Shown here in pieces: positions 23,413 to 31,173 of a stretch of 38,162 nt of DNA. Each line of letters opens with the position of its first letter. The stretch's first letter is position 1. This DNA is from Deltaproteobacteria bacterium (GTDB lineage: Bacteria; Desulfobacterota; Desulfarculia; Adiutricales; Adiutricaceae): the NCBI GenBank assembly GCA_031279515.1, contig JAITII010000082.1:1-38162 (forward strand), written 5' to 3'. The position numbers and the translations under genes are program-made. The notes beneath the pieces are model-generated. The model saw nothing but the letters and a program-made list of their open reading frames with translations, ran no database searches and had not been told where the DNA came from.

Positions 23413-24645
23413 ATGAACAATTACAATTCTGTTTTGCGGCAACTTCTTTCTTTTATCCCTAGAGATGGTGTTGTTGCCCTCGCAAACAAATATGGTGCAG
23501 ATTTTTCTACCAAGAAATTTTATGCCTTTAATCATTTAGTCTCGCTTGTCTTTGCCCATTTTAAAGGCTGCTATTCTTTACGAGACATATCTTCGGAAAT
23601 GAAAAAAGTATCCATTTTGGGCTTAGAGCAGCAGCTTTTTATCAAAAATGTTCCCTCAGGACCAACCTTATCTAGAGCCTCTTTAAAAAGGAGCTGGTAT
23701 TATTTCAGGGATGTCTATTACTTGGTGGAGACACATATACATAAGCTTATGAATAGTTCTCCTAAAAAAATGTTGATTCTAGAATTTACGAACCCTTTAG
23801 AATATTTGGAACTAATTACTCTTGAAACATACCTTAATTTATTTGATTTCACCAAATTTCAAAAGCTAAAGGGTCCTACAAAGGACTTCGGCGCTTTTAA
23901 ATTGAATTTCAGAAAGCGAATATCGGAGGTAGATTTCTTAACACTAAGATCTTTAAGATTAGGTCATCATCCTGTTTTGTTATATTTTCCTAACAAATTT
24001 AAGCTCCAGGATGATCTGGCTAAAGCTCTGACTTTGTGCAATGATTCTTTTGTCATATTTGAATCCTTCTGTAAAGATTCAAATCTTTTAAATCCAATAA
24101 ATGAAAAAGGCATTCGCTATATTATACAGTTGTTTCCTACTAAAGAAATGGATGCCAAGATACCTAACGCTAACCCTTATATCGGCCCTTTGCCTTCTCT
24201 ACATTTTTCCAAAATTGCCCCAATGATATTGTCCGATGTAAAGAATCCCCAGACTTTGCCTGGTATTAGTGGAAATTCAAATTTCCGTGTCATAAAATTG
24301 AGCTATGGGGAATATCGTAGCAACAGAATTATTTTAACCAACGACCTTGACACCTCTTCGGTAATATTGGCCTCTAGTTATGTTAACCGCAAGAAAATTT
24401 TCAATTTTTATAATTCTTTACATCATAGGCTATATATAAGGTCGTTTTTCTTCTCGTCGGCTAACGCCATTTTGTGCCAGCTCTACTGTGCTATGACTGC
24501 AATGCTCATCTTGGATTATGTACGATGCCAGTCAGGCTTAAAATGGTCCCTTGGTGACTTTTTGGCTTTTCTTCCGCAAATTTTATTGGATGACATTGAT
24601 ATTTTCCAATGGGCACAAAATCAGAAGGCTTTACCTTTCGAGTAA
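23413..24645 (+). CDS. IS4-family (DUF4372-type) transposase homologue lacking DDE residues
   Basis: This protein has 410 residues from the ATG at 23413, where the family's usual start (MNNYNSVLRQLLSFIPR) begins; an in-frame start at 23368 is less likely. The N-terminus matches DUF4372 (KYGADFSTKKF, then GCYSLRDISSEM). The core follows the IS4 DDE fold but with substituted catalytic positions. The LDxTT motif reads LEFTN, the DRGY motif reads ESFC, and the Y(2)R(3)E(6)K signature reads YVNRKKIF with Phe for Glu and His for the Lys. The ORF is uninterrupted, AT-rich and followed by a good terminator. No terminal inverted repeats or target duplications were found. It may be a domesticated protein or a recently inactivated element. 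Confidence 0.7.
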   Translation: MNNYNSVLRQLLSFIPRDGVVALANKYGADFSTKKFYAFNHLVSLVFAHFKGCYSLRDISSEMKKVSILGLEQQLFIKNVPSGPTLSRASLKRSWYYFRDVYYLVETHIHKLMNSSPKKMLILEFTNPLEYLELITLETYLNLFDFTKFQKLKGPTKDFGAFKLNFRKRISEVDFLTLRSLRLGHHPVLLYFPNKFKLQDDLAKALTLCNDSFVIFESFCKDSNLLNPINEKGIRYIIQLFPTKEMDAKIPNANPYIGPLPSLHFSKIAPMILSDVKNPQTLPGISGNSNFRVIKLSYGEYRSNRIILTNDLDTSSVILASSYVNRKKIFNFYNSLHHRLYIRSFFFSSANAILCQLYCAMTAMLILDYVRCQSGLKWSLGDFLAFLPQILLDDIDIFQWAQNQKALPFE

Positions 24646-24692
24646 AAAACTTTTTTCTCTTTTAGTTTTTCCCCTAGCTTCTAGCCCTTTTT

Positions 24693-24727
24693 AAGCTGGA
24701 GCGTCCACCCAGCTTTAGCCCTTTTTT
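24693..24727 (+). terminator. Rho-independent terminator after the transposase homologue
   Basis: AAGCTGG and CCAGCTT pair perfectly around a 9-base loop, followed six bases later by a run of six T. It lies 48 bases after the stop codon. Confidence 0.65.
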
Positions 24728-24887
24728 AACGTAAAAGCTTTTAGCTTTCCCATCTTGGATTTATCTTAAAGTTAGGAAAATTTTCCAAGACTTGGGCTTT
24801 TTAACTAATAAGGCCGACTTTATGCCATAAAGGCTACTAGGGTTTACCCCGGCCTCCAGCCCCTTCAAGTTTATGATAAGTTTTTTA

Positions 24888-25727
24888 CTACAGAAGCCCT
24901 CTGCCTGGCCTGAAGCTGTGGCAGCAAAGGTTTATGGCTATAGGGAGGGAGGCTATGTGGGTGGGTACAATTTTTATCCCCACATCCAAGACTGTAACCC
25001 TTCCTCCAACGCACATGGGCCCAATTCCGGAGGCATTGAAGGATTCCAGTAAAAAAGCTTTTATCTCATTTTCCTCGCTGGAAAAATTATTGTCCCAGAC
25101 GAGCTCCCAAAGGGCTTGGCGGGCGTAGCGAGGTGCTGACTCGAAAGTGCCTCCTATGCAGATCCCTACGTAAAAGGGAGGACAGGCGTCTGGTCCCGCA
25201 CTAAGGACTGTATCTATTATATTTGCTTGGATTTCCTCCAAACTTGCCGTAGGGGGGAGGTTTATAAGTTTACTTCTGTTGTCGCAACCCCCGCCCTTAG
25301 AGAGGGTGCGTACAAGCACCCTATCGCCTGGGGCTATTTTAGTCTCTAGGGATATGGGGATATTGTCTTTCAAATTGACTCTGGTTAAGGGGTGGCAACC
25401 AGAGCGGCGTAAATTAGCTTCTATAAAGGCTCTTTTTACAGCTTTTTTTACTTCCTGGTAGAGGGGCTCTCCCACTAGGGAAATATCCTGGCCGATTTCC
25501 AGCTGGATCTGAGGAAGGCCCGTGTCCTGGCACAGTGGCAGTTTTTCCTTTTCAGCTATCTTTGTATTGTCCAATAATATGCTTAAAACCCTGCGTCCTT
25601 GGGCAGAGGGCTCTTGGGAAAAGGCCCTTTTAAGATCTTCCATCACCTTGGGGGGTAATTTTGTGGCGCTTTCTATAATAAGTAAGGCTATTAGCTCGCC
25701 TATTTTGTAAGTCTCTACAGAGCGCAT
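24888..25727 (-). CDS. Class I fumarate hydratase (or tartrate dehydratase) alpha subunit
   Basis: This 279-residue [4Fe-4S] hydro-lyase chain is expected to interconvert fumarate and malate with a separate beta subunit. Likely cluster cysteines are Cys66 in PLCQDTG, Cys182 in DACPPFYVG and Cys269 in NLCCHSFR. The substrate loop TRVNLKDNIP and the IGGTFESA and GPMCVGGRVT segments are typical. The usual KGGGSEN reads KGGGCDN, adding an extra cysteine near the active site. The ~185-residue beta subunit that normally follows is absent: downstream lie only 242 bases and then the convergent transposase homologue. The beta chain is either elsewhere or lost. Confidence 0.88.
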   Translation of the reverse strand: MRSVETYKIGELIALLIIESATKLPPKVMEDLKRAFSQEPSAQGRRVLSILLDNTKIAEKEKLPLCQDTGLPQIQLEIGQDISLVGEPLYQEVKKAVKRAFIEANLRRSGCHPLTRVNLKDNIPISLETKIAPGDRVLVRTLSKGGGCDNRSKLINLPPTASLEEIQANIIDTVLSAGPDACPPFYVGICIGGTFESAPRYARQALWELVWDNNFSSEENEIKAFLLESFNASGIGPMCVGGRVTVLDVGIKIVPTHIASLPIAINLCCHSFRPGRGLL

Positions 25728-25911
25728 GAACTATCTACTTTCTTTTGTCTTTTTACTCACTAAAATAAGCCCTCTAGCATGGTGGGATTAACATTCAAAC
25801 TATATAGTTTAAAGAAAAATTTTCTTTTTACTAAATAAATGTCAAATTTTCCAAATTGAATTTAATGCCTTATGCGTTTTTTGTCTAAGTAATCCTAACT
25901 AGCTCAAAAAA

Positions 25912-26913
25912 TTACAAAATTTTTACATAGGGGCGCTCTACAAGGTTTTTCTGCTGCAACTCCCGACTGTAGGCTTCAGCACTTTCCTTGTCATCAAAGA
26001 CGCCGCTCATGACCCTCCACCAGGGCTGATTGTCTAGCGTGACACTCACCACCTCGGCAGGCAGACCTTCGTCTTCCAACTTTTTTTTGAGCTTTTCTGC
26101 GTTTTCAGATTTGCTAAAGGATCCCACGATTATGGTGTAGCGCCTCTGATTGGTTGGCTGGGAGCTTACCATGGGGAGTTCTGGGGGCTGTGGGGGTGGG
26201 GCCGTGAGGCGCGGCCTTTTAGGGGCTGGCGGCTCATCTGAGGGAGGAGGAAGGGGTTGTGCCCTAGGTACGGGATTTTCTGGGTCCAGACTGCGACCCA
26301 AAGGTTCCATGCGGCTGATAATGGGGGAAAAGTCCCTGGCATTGGCACTCATGGGGTGTAAGACAAAGGGATCGCCCTGCTCTTCTGGATTAAAACTTGT
26401 CCCTGTGGTGCTAGCTTCTGTTTGGGAGCTATCATCAGGGACTGGTAAGGCAGAAGCGGTACTACTATCTAAAGGTGTTGCGCCTTCTGTCTGAGTTTCC
26501 CCTTCCGGGGGGAGCGGCGGGATCTCGAAGATGAGGGGATTTAAGATCTGGGCCGGGGGCGGGTCTATCTTAACTGAGAGTTCTGGGGCATAGGCAGGTT
26601 CTTGGGCTTCCACTTGGGTGGCAGCCTGGGCTGTGGCAGCCATATCCTGGGGGGGCTCTTTGGGAGATCCTAAAAGAGAGACGGCTAACCAAGCTAGGAG
26701 CAAAAACCCTATGATGCCAAGGCCCAAGGCCTTGGCCCGTCCCGGGTGGAGACTGGGGGAGGGCTTGTTCTGGCTGGACGCGCTAGTGCGTTTCTTAGTG
26801 CCCAAGGTGAGGCGGCTGGGAGAAGCTAATTTTGCCTTATGCCTTGTGTACAGGCGAGCTGCCAAAAGAAAGGAGAGAAAGAGCAGAACCAGTATGCCTA
26901 TGACTATGCCCAT
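25912..26913 (-). CDS. SPOR-domain membrane protein
   Basis: This 333-residue protein has two hydrophobic segments (about 3-20 and 68-85), a long Pro/Ala/Ser/Glu-rich periplasmic linker, and a C-terminal SPOR domain (257-333, RRYTIIVGSFSKSENAEKLK to the end). SPOR domains bind denuded glycan strands at the septum, so a role in cell division or envelope maintenance is likely. It directly follows pssA with no gap between the stop and start codons. The second hydrophobic segment is the more classical membrane anchor; the first could be a signal anchor. Confidence 0.85.
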   Translation of the reverse strand: MGIVIGILVLLFLSFLLAARLYTRHKAKLASPSRLTLGTKKRTSASSQNKPSPSLHPGRAKALGLGIIGFLLLAWLAVSLLGSPKEPPQDMAATAQAATQVEAQEPAYAPELSVKIDPPPAQILNPLIFEIPPLPPEGETQTEGATPLDSSTASALPVPDDSSQTEASTTGTSFNPEEQGDPFVLHPMSANARDFSPIISRMEPLGRSLDPENPVPRAQPLPPPSDEPPAPKRPRLTAPPPQPPELPMVSSQPTNQRRYTIIVGSFSKSENAEKLKKKLEDEGLPAEVVSVTLDNQPWWRVMSGVFDDKESAEAYSRELQQKNLVERPYVKIL

Positions 26914-27750
26914 TTATTTATTCTGCTCCTCTTCTTCTGGGATTTTCTCTTCCTCAGTTATTACTGGGCCCTTAGTGAGGTAACGCACTAAGGTGACTAT
27001 AGGACCTGAGGTAATATAGACCATGCCCAATGGGAAGAGTAGAGTTTTGGCTCTAATGAGGACTAAGGTTGCGATGAGGACGAAGAGTACCAAGGTCTCG
27101 AAGGGGTGATTATTTTTTGTGATGCTCCGGTGCTTGAGGCTGAAATAGTCCAAGTTGGAGACCATGAGAAAAGAGACTACCAGTATGAGGGTCACGACTA
27201 AGATGTCGTTTGGGTGCTCATTGGCTGCCCCAGTCCTGTGGAACCACAGGACCATGGAGGAGAGCATAATGGCACCTCCCGGTATAGGAAGGCCTTGGAA
27301 GAATCCAGGGTCGCGCTGGCCGGCAGAGACGTTGAATCTGGCAAGGCGCAGGGCACCGCAGGCTAGGAAGATAAAGGACACCAGTAAGCCTAAAGTCAGA
27401 GTCTTCTCATCAGGGCCAGGATGTTGTAAGAAGTGGAGCTTGAAAAGGGCTGGATTTAAAGCCCATTGGTAGACTAAGAGGGCAGGGGCGCAGCCAAAGG
27501 AGACCAGATCGCATAAAGAGTCGTATTCCACCCCAAAGCGGCTGGTTGTACCAGTCATGCGGGCCACTGTGCCGTCTAGGGCGTCTAGGAGCGCAGCTAG
27601 GAAAATGGCCCAGGAGGCTGCTACAAAATGGCCCTGGATGGAGCTCACCATAGAGAAGAAACCAGCTAAAAGACTTAGTGTGGTACAGAGATTGGGCAGC
27701 AGATAGATGGCCCGGCGCTTTCGAGCGCGCTTTTCTCTTTTGGGGTACAT
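26914..27750 (-). CDS. pssA: CDP-diacylglycerol-serine O-phosphatidyltransferase (PssA, membrane type)
   Basis: This 278-residue integral membrane enzyme would make phosphatidylserine from CDP-diacylglycerol and serine, the first step towards phosphatidylethanolamine. The CDP-alcohol phosphatidyltransferase signature is complete: Asp56, Asp59-Gly60, Ala63-Arg64, Gly73, Asp77 and Asp81 in LDALDGTVARMT ... RFGVEYDSLCD. Several hydrophobic helices follow. The basic N-terminus (PKREKRARKRRAIYLLPNL) matches subclass II PssA. No phosphatidylserine decarboxylase gene is in the window. It is divergent from the Sel1-repeat gene. Confidence 0.92.
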   Translation of the reverse strand: MYPKREKRARKRRAIYLLPNLCTTLSLLAGFFSMVSSIQGHFVAASWAIFLAALLDALDGTVARMTGTTSRFGVEYDSLCDLVSFGCAPALLVYQWALNPALFKLHFLQHPGPDEKTLTLGLLVSFIFLACGALRLARFNVSAGQRDPGFFQGLPIPGGAIMLSSMVLWFHRTGAANEHPNDILVVTLILVVSFLMVSNLDYFSLKHRSITKNNHPFETLVLFVLIATLVLIRAKTLLFPLGMVYITSGPIVTLVRYLTKGPVITEEEKIPEEEEQNK

Positions 27751-28061
27751 GATGAACCTTTACTTGTACGGGGCTTGGGCCAAGCTTACATAGGCAAGGC
27801 CTATGAGAACAAAAGCTTAGTCAAATTTCATCATTTATATCATATTTTTGCTTTTATCTCAATTTGCGCTCGCATTTTAAATACTTAAAAAAGGGCTATT
27901 TTTTCAAAGAAAACAAAGGCACTCTAGAGATAAATGCTAAAGCTATCGCAGTTTTGCTGAGAAAGTGCTAAAATAGTCCCCAATAAAAGTGAGGAAGATT
28001 ACTTTTAGCTTAAACTGCAGCCCGGCTAAAGATCCGGCAAGAATTTTAGGTTTTTTAGGTT
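27751..28061. other. Divergent promoter region between pssA and the Sel1-repeat gene
   Basis: These 311 AT-rich bases should hold promoters for both directions. I could not pick convincing -35/-10 pairs and see no gene. Confidence 0.5.
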
Positions 28062-29621
28062 ATGGTCATTTCCGAGACAGAATCGGTAAAAAATATAATA
28101 CGAGCCGCTGAGGAAGGTAACTCCGAGGCACAATGTTTTTTGGGAAAGCTCTATTACCTGGGAGAGGGGGTTGTCCAGGATATAGACAGGGCTTTAAGTT
28201 GGTTCGATAAATCTGCTCATGGCGATTGCCTTGAAGCCCAGTATATCTTAGGAAAGGTCTATCTGGAGGGCATCATAGCCAGTATGGATCATGAAAAGGC
28301 CCTCTATTGGCTCACCAGGGCGGCGGAACAAAATTACCCTATGGCCCAGGCGGACCTGGGCCGCATGTATCTCTACGGTCAGGGCGTATTAAAGGAACTG
28401 CCCAAGGCTTTCAAGTGGCTGGAACTTGCCGCCAAGGGCGGCAATACTGCAGCTCAGTACAATGTGGGCCTCATGTATTTAGGCGGTCACGGGGTGGAAA
28501 AGGACCCTTCCAAAGCCTTTCATTTCTTCAAGGCAGCGGCCCTGGAAGGGGATCGGCCCAGCCGTTTTAACCTAGGTCTGATGCTCTTTACAGGCCATGG
28601 GGTCACGCGGGATTTTTTTGAGGCCAGGGAATGGTTTGAAAAAGCTGCTGAGGACGGAGACTCTGACAGCGAGTTCTATCTTGGGCTCATTTATGACGAG
28701 GGGCACGGGGTGCCCAAAGACCCATTTTCCGCCATGGAGTTTTACAAGAGGGCCTCTTTAAGAGGTCACAATAAAGCCCAATACTTACTGGGTACCCACT
28801 ACCTCATGGGGGAGGGGGTGAAAATGGATGAGGAGGAGGCTATCCACTGGTTGGAAAGGGCAGTGGAGGGTGGTAATGAGTTGGCCGCCTTTGAGCTGGG
28901 GCTCCTTTACTACTACGGGAAAGGAACTCCCAGGAATTATAAAAGGGCCCTAGCGCTCTTTACAGATGCTGCACAAAAGGGTGTGAGCGGGGCAGCTGCT
29001 AACTTAGGTTCCATGTACCTCAAAGGACAAGGTACCATTACAGACTACGACAAGGCCTTTTTCTGGTCCAAGAAGGCCGCGGAAGGTGGGGTAGGGGAGG
29101 CCATGTTAAATCTTGGGCTCCTGTATTTTTACGGCCACGGCACCCATAGGGACTACGCCAAGACCATAGAATGCTTTGAACAGGCCATCCTAGCTGGCGT
29201 AAAGGAGGCCTATTACGAGCTGGGTGTCATGTATTTCCAAGGCATTGGGGTAACAAGGGACTATTTTCAGGCCTTTCAGCTCTTTGAAAAGGGCTCCCAG
29301 TTGTCTGAAGAGCAGTCCACCCTATATATGGGTCTTATGCTGGTTAATGGCTACGGGACAGAGCAGGATCCTATGAGGGGTTTTGCCAAGATATCTAAAG
29401 TTGCCATTGGCGGTTTGGCTGAAGCGGAGTACTTTATGGGCATCAGTTATTTGCAAGGTCTAGCTGTTTCCCGCAGCGTAGATACCGCCCGGGTTTGGCT
29501 AGAAAAGGCAGCCAAGCAGGGACACCAGAAGGCTCAAATTGAGCTAGCCGCCTTAGGAGAACCCATTCAGAACGCCAAAGGTGAGGCAGAAAACGTAGCC
29601 GCCGAGGACGCCCTATCATGA
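28062..29621 (+). CDS. Sel1-repeat (SEL1/TPR-like) protein, 13 repeats
   Basis: The 519 residues consist almost entirely of thirteen tandem 36-residue Sel1 repeats of the type AQYNLGLMYxxGxGVxxDxxKAxxWFxKAAxxG, plus a partial fourteenth. They form a superhelical solenoid for protein-protein contacts. No signal peptide or membrane segment is visible, so it should be cytoplasmic. Repeats vary most at the last two positions before each turn. Its stop overlaps the start of the dehydrogenase gene (ATGA), so the two are co-translated. Partners are unknown. Confidence 0.93.
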   Translation: MVISETESVKNIIRAAEEGNSEAQCFLGKLYYLGEGVVQDIDRALSWFDKSAHGDCLEAQYILGKVYLEGIIASMDHEKALYWLTRAAEQNYPMAQADLGRMYLYGQGVLKELPKAFKWLELAAKGGNTAAQYNVGLMYLGGHGVEKDPSKAFHFFKAAALEGDRPSRFNLGLMLFTGHGVTRDFFEAREWFEKAAEDGDSDSEFYLGLIYDEGHGVPKDPFSAMEFYKRASLRGHNKAQYLLGTHYLMGEGVKMDEEEAIHWLERAVEGGNELAAFELGLLYYYGKGTPRNYKRALALFTDAAQKGVSGAAANLGSMYLKGQGTITDYDKAFFWSKKAAEGGVGEAMLNLGLLYFYGHGTHRDYAKTIECFEQAILAGVKEAYYELGVMYFQGIGVTRDYFQAFQLFEKGSQLSEEQSTLYMGLMLVNGYGTEQDPMRGFAKISKVAIGGLAEAEYFMGISYLQGLAVSRSVDTARVWLEKAAKQGHQKAQIELAALGEPIQNAKGEAENVAAEDALS

Positions 29622-30406
29622 AGGACCCTGTCCATATTGCCATAACAGGCGCCTCAGGTGGGCTGGGTAGGGCTTTGGTAAAATGCTACGCAGCCCCAGG
29701 GGTCCACTTTTTCCTCTGCGGCCGCAATAGCCAAGAGTTGGAAAAGACAGCCCATATAGCCAAAGAAAAGGGGGCGGAACTAAATCTTGAGCTTTTTGAT
29801 GTGACAGATCCCCAGGCCCTGGAAAATTGGCTTACTGCCTCTGATGGCGCAAAGCCACTAGATCTTGTAGTAGCCAATGCCGGCATTTGTAGGGGCATAG
29901 GGGATGACGGTTTAGAGTCACCCAAAGACATGCTGCAGACCTTTGAGGTGAATACCAAGGCAATGCTGCACACGGCTATAGTAGCAGCCTCCCTCATGCT
30001 CCCCCGCAAAAAGGGCCAGGTGGCCCTCATAAGCTCCCAGGCTGCGAGGCTCTCTTTGGTAAATGCCCCATCATATAGTGCCTCTAAGGCAGCTGTGAGA
30101 AATTATGGGCATTCTCTTAGGTGCTCTATGGCAGACAAGGGCTTGGAGGTGACAGTTGTTTGCCCTGGCTATCTAAAGACCCCTATGCTAGAGACCTTCA
30201 CCGGCCCCCTGCCTGGCACCTGGGATGTAGACAAGGCTGCAAATTACATAGTCAAAAAGCTCCGCTTGGGCCCCAGGGAGATAAAGTTCCCCTGGATCTT
30301 AAACCGCATGATAGACTTTTTGGATTTCTTGCCCCAGTCTTGGGCGGAAGGTATGTCTAGGCGCTTTAGTTTTAAGGTGAAGCCCGCCAATGAGAAAAAG
30401 AAGTGA
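29618..30406 (+). CDS. Short-chain dehydrogenase/reductase
   Basis: This classical SDR of 262 residues has the cofactor motif TGASGGLG (10-17), ANAGI near 86 and the catalytic Ser139 or Ser140, Tyr153 and Lys157 (LISSQ ... PSYSASKAA). PGYLKTPM follows the active site. The C-terminus has a hydrophobic/aromatic patch (KFPWILNRMIDFLDFLPQSW) seen in membrane-associated DltE-like SDRs. The CGRN after the second strand suggests NADP preference. The substrate is unknown. It is translationally coupled to the Sel1-repeat gene. Confidence 0.88.
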   Translation: MKDPVHIAITGASGGLGRALVKCYAAPGVHFFLCGRNSQELEKTAHIAKEKGAELNLELFDVTDPQALENWLTASDGAKPLDLVVANAGICRGIGDDGLESPKDMLQTFEVNTKAMLHTAIVAASLMLPRKKGQVALISSQAARLSLVNAPSYSASKAAVRNYGHSLRCSMADKGLEVTVVCPGYLKTPMLETFTGPLPGTWDVDKAANYIVKKLRLGPREIKFPWILNRMIDFLDFLPQSWAEGMSRRFSFKVKPANEKKK

Positions 30407-30716
30407 AAGAGAAAATTTTACTAAGTAAAAATAAAAGCTGACAAACCTTTTATTTTATGGTAAAAATAATTAGCTTAACCTATGTGGCTGAAAACCCTTG
30501 AAAAGTTTTGAAAAAAACGAAAGTTATTCGTTTATCCAAAAAATGGACTTAAAAGAGCGAATATATTAGTTTTTTCTGTTTCTCATGGAGGCGCAGAGGC
30601 GATTTCAGGGCTTTACAAGCTTTTTTTCTGTAACATGGAATAAAAAGGCGTTTTTGGCAAAGATAGAAGTTTATTTTTGCCTTATGTTTGCATGACATTT
30701 CCTATTTTCTAATAGG

Positions 30717-30737
30717 AAAGGGTAAGTTCCCTTTTTT
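30717..30737 (+). terminator. Candidate terminator hairpin
   Basis: AAAGGG and CCCTTT pair across a 6-base loop and run into TTT. It shares three bases with the preceding 9-bp hairpin at 30698-30719. It is over 300 bases after the SDR stop, so it may end a longer 3' transcript or a small RNA. Confidence 0.4.
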
Positions 30738-31084
30738 AACCTAGTTTTTTCCATTTGGTGTTTACGGATGATTCGGTCACCAAAAGTAACTCAGGTAATA
30801 ATTGAACAATGCTATAAATAGATTATTCCATAATATAGAGTAATCATTCAATATTTAGTAGCATATTCTCTTAGCTATACTGAAAAACCTTTGGGGAAAA
30901 TTCGTTTCCATGGAATAAAGGCTTCATAATTTGGTCATAAATTCCATAAGTTTGTGGACACAAGGGAAAATATGATGTTAAAATGGAAAATATTAGACGC
31001 CCATATCGTTTGTTAGGTCAGCCGGCGCTTTTTCTAGTTTTTAAAGGGGCTCGCACTCCAATTTGTTAGTGCCCTAGCTCGCAG

Positions 31085-31140
31085 GTGGGGTAATTGTGGT
31101 TTGGGGCCACAATTTGAGGCATATGCCTCCTATTCCCCAC
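31085..31140. promoter_or_regulatory. Three-helix inverted-repeat element upstream of the WYL regulator
   Basis: An outer stem GTGGGG/CCCCAC (31085-31090 with 31135-31140) encloses two complete hairpins. The first is AATTGTGG with CCACAATT around a 7-base loop (31092-31114); the second is the perfect 14-bp palindrome GAGGCATATGCCTC (31116-31129). It ends 33 bases before the regulator's first ATG, so it would sit in the 5' leader or promoter. It could be a three-way RNA junction or a cluster of dyad operators for self-control. Confidence 0.65.
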
Positions 31141-31173
31141 TATTAATCAAAACAAAACAGACTATTTCAGCGA

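Larger units (their letters stand above)
30407..31173. other. Non-coding region dense in inverted repeats, upstream of the WYL regulator
   Basis: This stretch of 767 bases has no gene. Several perfect or near-perfect hairpins follow one another. AAACGAA/TTCGTTT is at 30515-30533, TTTCCTATT/AATAGGAAA at 30698-30719, AAAGGG/CCCTTT plus T-run at 30717-30737, TTTGGTG/CACCAAA at 30754-30784, and the palindrome TTCCATGGAA near 30905-30916. A three-helix element at 31085-31140 is listed separately. It may encode a structured leader or small RNA, or hold operators. Confidence 0.6.
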
